This document shows, piece after piece, positions 17,570 through 25,878 of a stretch of DNA of 64,000 bases. This stretch comes from an uncultured Flavobacteriaceae bacterium (GTDB lineage Bacteria; Bacteroidota; Bacteroidia; Flavobacteriales; Flavobacteriaceae). The notes below the pieces were generated by a model. It had not been told where the DNA came from. It saw only the letters and a list, made by a program, of their open reading frames with translations, and did no database searches. The first letter of the stretch is position 1, and each line of letters opens with the position of its first letter. Location: assembly GCA_947497245.1 (NCBI GenBank), contig CANMFO010000004.1, forward strand, positions 307,759-371,758, read 5' to 3'. Both the position numbers and the translations under genes were made by a program.

Positions 17570-19945
17570 ATGCTACATTATAAAAGGTCTAAATCAAAAA
17601 AAAGTGCTCCTATGGTAGGGTTTCCTTTCTTTAGAATCGTCCTGCAAGTTTTGGTTTTGGTTTTTTTTGCCACTATGCCCAACGTTATTTCGGCGCAGGG
17701 GACAAAGCCCAAAATCGCCCTTGTTCTTAGTGGTGGCGGAGCCAAGGGCATTGCTCATATTCCTTTGTTACAAACGCTGGATTCATTGAATATTGTTCCC
17801 GATATGATTATCGGAACGAGCATGGGAAGTGTTGTTGGAGGCTTGTATGCCATGGGGTATTCAGGAGATAGCATAGCCAAGCTGACGCACTCCTTGAAAT
17901 GGGGTGAACTCTTGGGCGGAAAAACGGCCCTAAACGATGTTAGTGTCGAGGAGAAGGGCGAATTCAATAAATATCTTATCGATTTTGATCTGGTAAAAGG
18001 AAAACCAAGGGTAAATTCTTATTTGTTGAACGATCAGAACCTTAGGGACGTATTCTCCACCATGACGTTTCCGGTATACAACATCAACGATTTTGACGAT
18101 CTTGCCATTCCTTTTAGATCTATTGCAGCGGACATCGTCAAGGCGGAACTAAAAATACTGGCAGATGGTTCGCTGAGCTCGGCGATGCGCGCAAGCATGT
18201 CAATTCCCGGTGTTTTTGAGCCCATGGTTTATGAAAGCAGCCTATTGGTAGATGGGGGAATCCTTAATAACTTCCCTACCGATATTGCTAAAAGTATGGG
18301 TGCCGATATTATCATCGGTAGCGATGTCTCCGGTTATGGTAAGCCTTTGGAAGAACTTGATAATCTGAGTGCCGTTCTGTCCCAGTCAGTTATGATGGCC
18401 AATTATGGCATCTACCCGAAAAACCGAAAACTTTGCGATATATTGATTGATCATGTACCCAATTTATCGTACGCTACCGCCGATTTTGCGAAGAGCAAAG
18501 AAATCTACGAAGAGGGTAAAATAGCTGCCCTGAAAAATATGGGCCAACTTACGGAGCTTGCGGAAACTTTAAGATCGCATAAACAACGATCGCATAAGCT
18601 ACCATACTTAGAGGATAAGATCGTTTTTGATACCGTGGTTTTTAAGAATATTAGTGCTGCGAACTTGCCCTTGGTCAAAGAAAGGGCCCACATAAAAACC
18701 CAAAAGGAATATTCCAAAAAAGATGTGATCCGATTTGTAAAAAGAACGATGGGCACTAATATTTTCAAGAAAATAACGTACGATCCCATAATAGAGGATG
18801 ACAAAAGAGGCTTATTGATGACCGGATTTGAGAAACCGGCGCACCAATTAAGGGCGTCCTTGCATTTCGATCTTTATCGGGGTGTTGGCCTTATAGGCAA
18901 CTATAGTGGAAGAAATGTGCTTGGCAAGGCCTCCCGTTTGCTACTGAGCATCGATATTGCGGAACAACCGAAATTCCTGGCGCAATACCAGAAGAATTTC
19001 GGAAAGAAAAAGGACTGGTGGTGGAAAACGGAGGCCATTGGAAGCCAATTGACCCAAAAAGTATATATCGAAGGTAACGTGGCGGACAATTTAAGGGAAA
19101 AGTCCTTTGTATTCTCGAACCACATCAATAAAAACATAAACTCCCTGAACAGCTATATCGGCATTGGCCTAAATTACAAATACACCGATATAAAACCAAC
19201 GGTTTCGCCCGAGATCAACGACAATATATTATCATTGAACAAGTACTTTTCGAGCAGCATAAGTATCGATGCGCGCTATGTGCGCAACACTCTGGACAAA
19301 GTTTTTTATGCCACAAGTGGCAGCGGTTTTCAAACGATCTTGAGCAGGTCGTTACAACAAGATGTAAATGTGAGTTTCGCTGATCCTTCTATTGTCGATG
19401 CAAAGGGAGCGACCAATGGTTTTACCAAGTTGCGGTTGAATTTTGAAAAGCGGTTGTTCCTTAATGAAAACAGTACGGGTGTTTTCAGTGCTTCCGCCGG
19501 ATTTATTCTTGATGACACCCGGAAAAACAATGAGGTCTCCTTTTTTGATTTTGGGTATCCCGAGCTCTATTTTTTAGGTGGAAACCTACCCGTTCAAAGA
19601 GCCGATAGCTTCGCCTTTCAAGGCCTGCACGAAGATGAATTGTCGGTAAGTCAGTTTTTGATGGTCAAACTTGGCGTTCAGTACAGCCCTATCAACAAAT
19701 TTTATCTTATACCACAGTTCAATATGGCATCGGTAGGGTTCGATGACCTTAAAGAATTTACCGACAATGCTTTTTCCCCCAATGATGATTGGCAAGCATC
19801 CGACGGAACCAGCCTTCTGATTTCAGCGGGCGCGACCGTATCCTACAAATCTGTTTTAGGACCTATCGACTTCAATACATCTTGGACGAGCGATAGCAAC
19901 AAACTTCGGTTTTTTCTGAGTGTGGGCATTCCGTTCAATAGATAG
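17570..19945 (+). CDS. Patatin-like phospholipase fused to a BamA-type barrel (PlpD/type Vd-like)
   Basis: The 791-residue product has a signal peptide (ending VISAQ, residue 43), a patatin domain (about 47-300), a POTRA-like segment (about 350-420) and a C-terminal 16-strand-type barrel (about 430-791). Patatin motifs are intact: oxyanion loop SGGGAKGIAH, nucleophile Ser84 in GTSMGS, and Asp228 in VDGGILNNFPTD. This order is that of type Vd autotransporters such as PlpD of Pseudomonas, which put a phospholipase A on or through the outer membrane. A later start at 17612 (MVGFPFF) would also leave a normal signal peptide. The gene is followed by a convergent minus-strand group. Confidence 0.88.
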   Translation: MLHYKRSKSKKSAPMVGFPFFRIVLQVLVLVFFATMPNVISAQGTKPKIALVLSGGGAKGIAHIPLLQTLDSLNIVPDMIIGTSMGSVVGGLYAMGYSGDSIAKLTHSLKWGELLGGKTALNDVSVEEKGEFNKYLIDFDLVKGKPRVNSYLLNDQNLRDVFSTMTFPVYNINDFDDLAIPFRSIAADIVKAELKILADGSLSSAMRASMSIPGVFEPMVYESSLLVDGGILNNFPTDIAKSMGADIIIGSDVSGYGKPLEELDNLSAVLSQSVMMANYGIYPKNRKLCDILIDHVPNLSYATADFAKSKEIYEEGKIAALKNMGQLTELAETLRSHKQRSHKLPYLEDKIVFDTVVFKNISAANLPLVKERAHIKTQKEYSKKDVIRFVKRTMGTNIFKKITYDPIIEDDKRGLLMTGFEKPAHQLRASLHFDLYRGVGLIGNYSGRNVLGKASRLLLSIDIAEQPKFLAQYQKNFGKKKDWWWKTEAIGSQLTQKVYIEGNVADNLREKSFVFSNHINKNINSLNSYIGIGLNYKYTDIKPTVSPEINDNILSLNKYFSSSISIDARYVRNTLDKVFYATSGSGFQTILSRSLQQDVNVSFADPSIVDAKGATNGFTKLRLNFEKRLFLNENSTGVFSASAGFILDDTRKNNEVSFFDFGYPELYFLGGNLPVQRADSFAFQGLHEDELSVSQFLMVKLGVQYSPINKFYLIPQFNMASVGFDDLKEFTDNAFSPNDDWQASDGTSLLISAGATVSYKSVLGPIDFNTSWTSDSNKLRFFLSVGIPFNR

Positions 19946-20055
19946 AGCGCACGGACGTTTATAAGCACTGGGGGCGGCTGTAATAAATTTAAAAAATGTA
20001 AGGTTCTTCCAATATTCCGATTTTGTTTTCTTTGGTACGGTATTCCAATATACCA

Positions 20056-20498
20056 CTACGTCGTCAGGCAAGCCTCTCTGGAATGCCCATCCAACGTGGA
20101 AACGATCTTCCAGCCTCCATCCTCTTTGGTGAGCTGTAGGGCATTTACCCCACATTGGTGCAGCGCTCCGTACTGGTAAAATTTGCAGGACATCCATGCA
20201 TTTGCAATGGACCCATTGATATTGATTTTCAAAGCAACAACTTCAAGCTTGGTTTTCGCCTGATCCTCAATATCGGCAATTTCTTGAATGAGTTTATCCA
20301 AATCTGACGTCCTGACCACTTTTTTACCATCAACGGTACCAACGCTTTGATAGGAAACGTTTTCAGAAAAGGGCAATTTCATTTTGCAGGCGTCTCGCTT
20401 CGTTCAACGGCAACCTCGTCACCACTTTGGGCAAGGGAGTTGGAGAAAGCGCATAGACATATCAAAAGGAATACATTTTCATAGCTCTTATTTTTCAT
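20056..20498 (-). pseudogene. Broken NTF2-like (SnoaL/lumazine-binding-type) exported protein
   Basis: Two frames together resemble one gene. From ATG at 20498 a signal peptide is encoded (MKNKSYENVFLLICLC, AFSNSLAQS) that runs into a TGA after 39 codons. In a different frame, overlapping that stop, the remainder reads SYQSVGTVDGKKVV, ANAWMSCKFYQYGALHQCGV, NALQLTKEDGGWKIVSTLDG: the second half of the flavobacterial nuclear transport factor 2-like family. The first helices of the NTF2 fold, usually about 40 residues between signal and this point, are missing. The simplest reading is a deletion plus frameshift that inactivated the gene. The alternative, an intact 108-residue cytoplasmic protein from the internal ATG at 20382, is less likely. 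Confidence 0.6.
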
Positions 20499-20535
20499 TG
20501 CTCAAAATACCGTGTTGATAGACCGCCGACTTCAA

Positions 20536-21546
20536 CTAATTTTTAAGTGAAACGATTTTGCCATCCCTTAGAATTTCCAAGGCAACGACATCTCCTGATT
20601 GAAGGCTATTGGCAAAATCGCCCAATTTTTTTAGGGTTTCATCGGTCATTTCAAAACGAATACCGTTAAAGGCAAGAATTACATCCCCACCCAATAGCAC
20701 AGGTGTACCATCAATTGTGGCCTCAACGGTGCCGCCACGCAATCCCATTTTTCCATACGGAGAAGTAGAAACCACACGCTGCACCAACAAGCCCGAATTT
20801 TGAGGCACGTTCAGCAGCCGTGCACTTTTCCCTGAAAGGGGAAGAAAATCAGCTCCTGACCAAGGAATTTTTTTATCGATCAAAAGGTCCTTGGCGATGT
20901 TTGACGTTGCCGCAAAACCGATACCCTGAAAACCTCCGGTGATGGTCTTGATTTGGCTTACAATACCAATAACCTCGCCTTTTAAATTGAACATAGGGCC
21001 GCCAGAATTTCCCGTATTAATGGCTGCATCGGTCTGTATAAAATCGGAATTTGTAAAAGGATTTTCGTCTTTGGTATTGCTGATTTTACTACTGATATAA
21101 CCGGAAGATAGTGAATGTGAAAGTCCGAACGGAGCGCCTATCACGACTACTTGTTCGCCTACTTTGCTCTTGTCGGAATCCCCCAGGCCAACCCATACAG
21201 CATTCTTCTTGGGCCTTGCTAAATTAACCAATGCCACATCAGATTCGTTGAAAGCAGAAACTACATTCGCTTCTATAGTCTCTCCATCTAAGAATTGCAC
21301 AAAAAGTTTTTCCGCTACATCGACAACGTGGGCGGCAGTTATGATTTGGGTATCCGAAATCATAAACCCAGAACCCAATCCTTGGGAACTTACCATTGCT
21401 GTGGTGTTTCCCTGTCTTTGGAGTTTCCTTTCCTCTGTGTAAATTACAACTACTGCTGGTTTGACCCTTTCATAGAGCTGAGATACGTCCTGTGCCTTTG
21501 TAGAGGCACATAGTAATAGAAAAACGGTTACAACAAAATAGCGCAT
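20536..21546 (-). CDS. HtrA/DegP-type S1C serine protease with PDZ-like C-terminus
   Basis: Periplasmic quality-control-type protease of 336 residues. A signal peptide (ending STKAQ, residue 19) precedes a trypsin-fold domain with the complete triad: His73 in TAAHVVD, Asp103 in NESDVALV and Ser181 in NTGNSGGPMF. Residues from about 240 form a PDZ-like module (GGDVILAFNGIRF, LQSGDVVALEIL). It is shorter than canonical DegP, with one PDZ at most, like DegS or HhoA-type enzymes. It starts 9 bp after the stop of a lipoprotein gene on the same strand, so the two are probably co-expressed. Confidence 0.88.
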   Translation of the reverse strand: MRYFVVTVFLLLCASTKAQDVSQLYERVKPAVVVIYTEERKLQRQGNTTAMVSSQGLGSGFMISDTQIITAAHVVDVAEKLFVQFLDGETIEANVVSAFNESDVALVNLARPKKNAVWVGLGDSDKSKVGEQVVVIGAPFGLSHSLSSGYISSKISNTKDENPFTNSDFIQTDAAINTGNSGGPMFNLKGEVIGIVSQIKTITGGFQGIGFAATSNIAKDLLIDKKIPWSGADFLPLSGKSARLLNVPQNSGLLVQRVVSTSPYGKMGLRGGTVEATIDGTPVLLGGDVILAFNGIRFEMTDETLKKLGDFANSLQSGDVVALEILRDGKIVSLKN

Positions 21547-21555
21547 TGGACTTCT

Positions 21556-22215
21556 TTATCTTAATTCTTCGGCGATAAGCTTGGCAAAGGCAGTTCGAAC
21601 GCCTTTTCCGGAATCGGGATCCGTTACTTCTGCCGTAGTAACGGATAACAATCTTTTTTCCTCTTCCAAAGCCAGATTGTAGGTTACCGCCTCTAGAACG
21701 AAGGTCGTCGACTTTTCAACATACGTAACCGGGTCTTGTTCCCTCGGTGGTAATTTGGGCGGTGCATGTACATCGTCATAATATCCCCGTAACGTAATAT
21801 ATTTATTGCTATAGTATTGCGGTAATGAATTGTAGCCACCCGCTCGCCTTAGTATTTCTTGTTCTTGAACATCTTTCAAAGAGGTGAGCAGTACAATATC
21901 AAAACCCTCCGCCCGGAACATGGAAACTACTTCCGCAATGCGCTCCGCAGTTTTATTGTCAATGCGTTCCAAAGATGGAAAAGCAACATGGCTGGCCACA
22001 GCATTCATTCCTTTGCTCTGCAATTGTTTTGCAATTGCCAGTTCATAATCCTTTCGTACATCATCGAGTGGAGTTCTTGAGACTATCAGTATTTTTTGAT
22101 TCCGAATGGTTTCAAACCCATCCGATTTATACGAATCGGATAGCTTCATTGTAGAACAACTGGAGAAAAATAGGGATACCAAGACCACAAATAAACATAA
22201 ATTGGCAAATCTCAT
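21556..22215 (-). CDS. Hypothetical lipoprotein, paralogue of the one at 24774
   Basis: The 219-residue product has a lipoprotein signal (LFFSSCSTMKL; Cys near residue 20). The mature part reads as an alpha/beta domain: QKILIVSRTPLDDVRKDYE, a helix with AIAKQLQSKGMNAVAS, then FPSLER and FDIVLLTSLKDVQ. The same order and many of the same residues occur in the protein at 24774-25382 (KILVISEHPE...VRKLYE, SIAKKLRSQSINAIEA, FPSLEK, AIILTSLKQT, and VTDPDSG near the C-terminus of both), so they are paralogues. It is upstream of the serine protease gene (9-bp gap). Function unknown; the fold resembles periplasmic GNA1162-like or TolB-N-like domains only loosely. Confidence 0.65.
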   Translation of the reverse strand: MRFANLCLFVVLVSLFFSSCSTMKLSDSYKSDGFETIRNQKILIVSRTPLDDVRKDYELAIAKQLQSKGMNAVASHVAFPSLERIDNKTAERIAEVVSMFRAEGFDIVLLTSLKDVQEQEILRRAGGYNSLPQYYSNKYITLRGYYDDVHAPPKLPPREQDPVTYVEKSTTFVLEAVTYNLALEEEKRLLSVTTAEVTDPDSGKGVRTAFAKLIAEELR

Positions 22216-22426
22216 AATAAAAAGGATTTAGAACATGGAAATTAAGGATAATATTTGATTTGGATTCCAATTAAAATATCAAAACCCCTCGAACTCCCGT
22301 TTCCTATTGCCGATAGAACTTCGATTGTTCCCTATACCACTCTTATGGGCAAATACCGCTAAAGAAATGGCGGCTTACCAGTTTTAAAATTGATACTTTA
22401 GTAAGAATAACAAACCGAAATTTGAT

Positions 22427-23476
22427 TTGAGCTCTAAGCAACTAAAAATAGTAAGGGACTATATAATCGGCTGGTTTTTAGCAAGTTTGATTTGGCAATT
22501 ATTGCGCGGTTCGCAGGACGCAAATATTCCATTTATGAATCAGTCGGGTTCCAATACCCTTGCTGTATTTGTTTTTGTATGGCTTGTTCAAGGACTTCTT
22601 TACGGGCTGTTGTATATATTCTTGGACCGTTTTGTGAGAAAGCGCATTCCTCTGATCAGGCTTATGGCCATGTCATTATTGCTTCAGTTGGTCACGGTCA
22701 TCGTGGTTTTCTTTCTGTTGTTTTACGTCTTTACGGCCATTGGTGTTTTCAATACTTCCATATCCCTTATTGAGTTTTTACAGCTTCCGCTTATATGGGT
22801 TGGATTGCTTTATACCATAATAGTTAACTTTTTTATAAGCATTGTAATTAGTATCAATTTGATGTTGGGAAAAGGGAATCTTATGAAATTCATGTCGGGA
22901 AAATTTTACACCCCTAAAGAAGAAGAACTCATATTCATGTTTCTGGATCTTCGAAGCTCCACCACGCTGGCCGAAAGCCTGGGCCACATACAATATAGCC
23001 AAATGATTCAGGACTGCTTTTATGATTTGGCGGTAGTGGAGAAATATGGCGCTTCAGTTTATCAATATGTAGGCGATGAAGCCGTTTTGACTTGGACATA
23101 TAATGAAGGTATAGAGAATGATACTTGTGTAAGGGCTTTTTATGCTTTTAAGGATCAGCTCGATCGTAGGTCTGAATATTATTTGGCCAAATACAATGTT
23201 GAGCCCAAGTTTAAGGCCGGAATGAATTCAGGTATCATAACCGTGGCTGAAGTGGGTGAGTTTAAACGCGAGATCGCATATCATGGAGACACCATCAATA
23301 CGGCCGCAAGGCTCGAAGGCGAATGCAATCGTTTGAAAGCAGATCTTGTTATTTCTGAAAAGCTGTTGAAAGCGATGGATGTAGAATCTTGGGCAGCTTC
23401 AAAATTCGAAGGTGAGATTCTTTTAAAAGGCAAACAGGGGGTGGTCAATATGTATTCCATTCAAAGAGGAAAATAG
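22427..23476 (+). CDS. Membrane-bound class III adenylate/guanylate cyclase
   Basis: A 349-residue protein with about five or six membrane helices in residues 10-147 and a cytoplasmic class III nucleotide cyclase domain in 165-345. Metal-binding aspartates are Asp174 (MFLDLRSST) and Asp217 (YVGDEAV); the transition-state pair is Asn291 and Arg295 (INTAARLE). Asp288 and the Lys near 261-263 fit adenylate specificity, so cAMP is the likely product. No ATG is available at the right place: the start is probably TTG at 22427, since a stop lies in frame at 22391 and the first helix begins a few codons later. It is divergent from the lipoprotein-protease pair. No cAMP receptor gene is nearby. Confidence 0.85.
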   Translation: MSSKQLKIVRDYIIGWFLASLIWQLLRGSQDANIPFMNQSGSNTLAVFVFVWLVQGLLYGLLYIFLDRFVRKRIPLIRLMAMSLLLQLVTVIVVFFLLFYVFTAIGVFNTSISLIEFLQLPLIWVGLLYTIIVNFFISIVISINLMLGKGNLMKFMSGKFYTPKEEELIFMFLDLRSSTTLAESLGHIQYSQMIQDCFYDLAVVEKYGASVYQYVGDEAVLTWTYNEGIENDTCVRAFYAFKDQLDRRSEYYLAKYNVEPKFKAGMNSGIITVAEVGEFKREIAYHGDTINTAARLEGECNRLKADLVISEKLLKAMDVESWAASKFEGEILLKGKQGVVNMYSIQRGK

Positions 23477-23494
23477 TCCATCCAAGCCCGTTCA

Positions 23495-24715
23495 CTACTC
23501 GGTTACTACAAAACAATCCGAGCTTTCCAAATAATCATAGCCGCCCCTGCCGTTCTTCCGAAAACATTCGCCGAATAGTTTGATCAAGTTTATTTCATAA
23601 GTCTGCAACGAGCTTTCCAATCTATCCAACACCGATTGGTGGATTTTTAGTTTTTCCTGTTTGTAACCTTCCCTTGATGTAAAAAAAACCAATTTGCGCC
23701 CTTTCCTGGGAAAGATGATTTTCATAAAACCTTGACGGGGATCATTGGTAACATCAAGGCGGTTTTCATATACCTGGGCATCTTCAGGAATTAGGTCGTA
23801 ATCTTTGATCTGATCGATCATCCAGTTTAAGGAAACCCCGCTGATGTTGGTATTCAGTGCCCCTCCTCCCACATCGGAATGGGCTCCAAAGAACCAGACC
23901 TCATTGGCCACCTCCTCCGGGTCGACCCGCTCACATTCTTTGACCAAATGCTCTAAATTAAGCAGTACCGGCGTAAAAACCGAGCTCCGATTATCATTTA
24001 AGGATAGCGCCTGGGCCGCCTTTTTTACATTGCAGAGCTGATCCAGATATCCGTTCTCCGGCACATAGTATTCATCGTTGTAATCCGGCAGGCCCAATGA
24101 CTCTACGGTATCCCATAGGCCCATGAACTCAATGCTGTAACTATCAAGATCCAAACGCTGTTGGGTCACTTTGAAAACATCGTTCCGCCGATCCTGGAGC
24201 GTTTTCTGGCCCTTGTGCGCCTTGTAAATTTTTTTGATGAACGATGCACGCCCTTTAGGAGGAATGGCACTGACATCTACAATTCCGGCAGAATGAATAA
24301 GCCCGGCCAAGATCCTGGCCGCATAAGCCCCGCGACTAAAGCCAAACAGATATATTTCATCCCCACGTCCATGGTCGTAATTTTCGGCCAAATACAAATA
24401 GGCATTGCACACTTCTTTGCGAATACCGGATCCCGTCAGTATTCCCAAAAAATCGGCACCGTTCCCTACACCTCTTAAGTAGGCTGCATTGATGTTCGGT
24501 TTATTCTGTAGCGTGACCAAATTGTAAAGTTTTGAAATGTTCGTATGGCTTCCCTCGTGACTGGCCGTACCATCCAGAAAAACCGCTATTTTTTTCGGAC
24601 TTGCCGTTGCTTGAACCGGTTGGTGTACAATAGGCTTTTTGCTGCCACAACCCGTTAGCAATAGAAGGGTCAATACATTGAGTACGATTGTATTGGTTTT
24701 GAGTATGTCGGGCAT
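23495..24715 (-). CDS. DUF2235 alpha/beta-hydrolase lipoprotein (Tle1-like fold)
   Basis: About 406 residues from ATG 24715 (an ATG 15 bp upstream is in frame). A lipoprotein signal ends LLLLTGCGSKK. The catalytic domain is DUF2235: KKIAVFLDGTASHEGSHTN, then YLFGFSRGAYAARILAG with the nucleophile elbow GFSRG, and FGAHSDVGGGALN with the Asp/His part of the triad. The fold is that of type VI phospholipase effectors of the Tle1 group, but a lipid anchor and lack of T6SS genes argue for a resident envelope esterase or phospholipase. The paralogous lipoprotein gene at 24774 is immediately upstream on the same strand (58 bp), so they may act together. Confidence 0.82.
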   Translation of the reverse strand: MPDILKTNTIVLNVLTLLLLTGCGSKKPIVHQPVQATASPKKIAVFLDGTASHEGSHTNISKLYNLVTLQNKPNINAAYLRGVGNGADFLGILTGSGIRKEVCNAYLYLAENYDHGRGDEIYLFGFSRGAYAARILAGLIHSAGIVDVSAIPPKGRASFIKKIYKAHKGQKTLQDRRNDVFKVTQQRLDLDSYSIEFMGLWDTVESLGLPDYNDEYYVPENGYLDQLCNVKKAAQALSLNDNRSSVFTPVLLNLEHLVKECERVDPEEVANEVWFFGAHSDVGGGALNTNISGVSLNWMIDQIKDYDLIPEDAQVYENRLDVTNDPRQGFMKIIFPRKGRKLVFFTSREGYKQEKLKIHQSVLDRLESSLQTYEINLIKLFGECFRKNGRGGYDYLESSDCFVVTE

Positions 24716-24773
24716 ATTTAAGGATCCCATGTTTTAGCTTGGTTGAGCCCTAAAAATAGTATAATCATAAGGA

Positions 24774-25382
24774 CTATTTGAACTGGTCACCGATAATCTT
24801 TGTGAAGGTCTTGCGTATCCTATCTCCCGAATCGGGATCGGTGACGTCCACCAAGCAAACGTTTACCAATTGTTTGTCCTCTTCCAAGGTAAGATTATAG
24901 GCGAGGGCTTCGAGCACATAGGTTTTGGAAGTTGCTATGGTAGCGAGGTTTTCATTGCTTTTGGGTGATGTAAAACTTGCTTTTCCCGAATAGGTTTCGG
25001 GAATGCCTATTTGCGAGGATATGGCACCATTTTGCGTCTCAATTGTCTGTTTTAATGAGGTCAGAATAATCGCAGATACATCCGCTTCTCTGAACAGTTG
25101 CAGGATTTTCGTGGTCTCTTCAGGGGTTTCTGCCTTTTCCAGTGAAGGAAATTGCAGGTGGGCCTCAATGGCATTGATACTTTGTGAACGGAGCTTTTTA
25201 GCAATGGAGGTTTCGTACAATTTTCTCACATATATTTCGGGATGCTCACTGATGACCAGAATCTTGGCACTTGATAGGCTATCAAAACTTTGTGATTTCC
25301 AAGAGTCCATCAGCTTGGTTGAGGCACAGCTCGAAAGCAGTATGATAATGCTAATGAAACATAGCGCCCTTTTAATGCCCAT
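24774..25382 (-). CDS. Hypothetical lipoprotein, paralogue of the one at 21556
   Basis: The 202-residue product has a lipoprotein signal (IILLSSCASTKLMDSW). It shares its whole architecture with the 21556-22215 protein: a WKSQSF/YKSDGF opening, KILVISEHPE, AKKLRSQSINAIEAHLQFPS, an ILTSLKQT strand, and a C-terminal VTDPDSGDRIRKTF block. Gene duplication or a conserved mobile module would explain the pair. It precedes the DUF2235 hydrolase gene on the same strand, just as its paralogue precedes the serine protease. Function unknown. Confidence 0.65.
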   Translation of the reverse strand: MGIKRALCFISIIILLSSCASTKLMDSWKSQSFDSLSSAKILVISEHPEIYVRKLYETSIAKKLRSQSINAIEAHLQFPSLEKAETPEETTKILQLFREADVSAIILTSLKQTIETQNGAISSQIGIPETYSGKASFTSPKSNENLATIATSKTYVLEALAYNLTLEEDKQLVNVCLVDVTDPDSGDRIRKTFTKIIGDQFK

Positions 25383-25563
25383 ATTTTGTAGTTGGTTAAA
25401 TTTTTCTAAAGATAAAAAAAATAGAAGTGTGCGGTCTAACTAGGTTTTGAAATTGTTATAAGCAATTCTTGACCTGCTTGCCGTTATATAAGAATTTGCC
25501 AGTCCCATTTACGCTGGCTTTTGGTATTCTTGTTAATTCATCTTTTTGAGGCGCGAAAGCGCT

Positions 25564-25618
25564 CGCTTAAATAGTGATCATACGGGAAATAAATCCAGTT
25601 CCTTTGGAGTGTGGGTTC
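25564..25618 (+). repeat. Dispersed 55-bp intergenic repeat, copy 1
   Basis: Matches 47947-48001 at 47 of 55 positions without gaps; the common core includes GGAAATAAATCC and GTTCCTTTGGAGT, then TGGGTTC. In this copy the repeat runs into GGTTCGATTCCCAG, a T-arm-like sequence, followed by CTCGAGTACTA, so the whole looks like the 3' half of a tRNA or a tRNA-derived element. No matching 5' half was found. Confidence 0.6.
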
Positions 25619-25640
25619 GATTCCCAGCTCGAGTACTAAA

Positions 25641-25669
25641 AAGCTTGGATGAAAGTCTAGGCTTTTTTT
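25641..25669 (+). terminator. Probable rho-independent terminator
   Basis: AAGCTTGGA (25641-25649) can pair with TCTAGGCTT (25656-25664) over 9 bp including two G-U pairs, with a 6-nt loop, and seven T residues follow (25663-25669). It sits directly after the tRNA-like fragment, as a terminator would after a tRNA gene, and supports the view that a tRNA transcript once ended here. Confidence 0.5.
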
Positions 25670-25773
25670 ATGCCCAGGTACGACACTTGAACTTACTTGC
25701 TTTGATAATGTGACATCCCTTGTTTCTAGAATAGCAACGGATCAATTGAAAATGGCCAACTGGATTTCAATCT

Positions 25774-25813
25774 GGCAGGCAAGAGGTCACCGGTCCGACT
25801 CCGGTATTCTCCA
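25774..25813 (+). other. tRNA-Ala 3'-end fragment (att-site-like relic)
   Basis: The sequence keeps a perfect T-arm: ACCGG (25789-25793), loop TCCGACT, CCGGT (25801-25805), followed by ATTCTCCA as acceptor 3' strand and discriminator. Preceding GGCAAGAGGTC resembles the anticodon-stem 3' side of flavobacterial tRNA-Ala. The 5' acceptor strand GGAGAAT, the D-arm and a proper anticodon arm are not present upstream, so this is no functional tRNA. Integrative elements often leave such duplicated tRNA 3' ends. Confidence 0.5.
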
Positions 25814-25828
25814 CAAAGTTATGATGTG

Positions 25829-25848
25829 GCTTCCAAGAAATTGGAAGC
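25829..25848. other. GAAA-tetraloop hairpin
   Basis: GCTTCCAA and TTGGAAGC form a perfect 8-bp stem around GAAA. It lies 16 bp after the tRNA-Ala fragment and about 30 bp beyond the stop of the CHAT gene, which reads toward it. No T-run follows on either strand, so a terminator role is uncertain. The CHAT stop itself lies in a small GCCCC/GGGGC hairpin. Confidence 0.4.
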
Positions 25849-25878
25849 TTGAGTTGTTGGTTGTAGATAGCCCCTTTT

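Larger units (their letters stand above)
25383..25878. other. Intergenic region with tRNA fragments, repeat copy and hairpins
   Basis: No protein gene is supported in this 496-bp gap between convergent/divergent borders of region 3 and the Pel-like operon. It contains a copy of a dispersed 55-bp repeat (25564-25618) ending in a T-loop-like sequence, a terminator-like hairpin (25641-25669), a degenerate tRNA-Ala 3' fragment (25774-25813) and a GAAA-tetraloop hairpin (25829-25848). Such a mixture is typical of a decayed tRNA/attachment-site region. Confidence 0.5.

Noticed and set aside
23495-24715. Type VI secretion effector
   Set aside because: The DUF2235 protein has a lipobox and no T6SS structural, immunity or VgrG/PAAR genes occur nearby.
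25564-25813. Functional tRNA genes
   Set aside because: Only T-arms and 3' acceptor-like strands exist; no matching 5' acceptor strand, D-arm or anticodon arm can be folded upstream.
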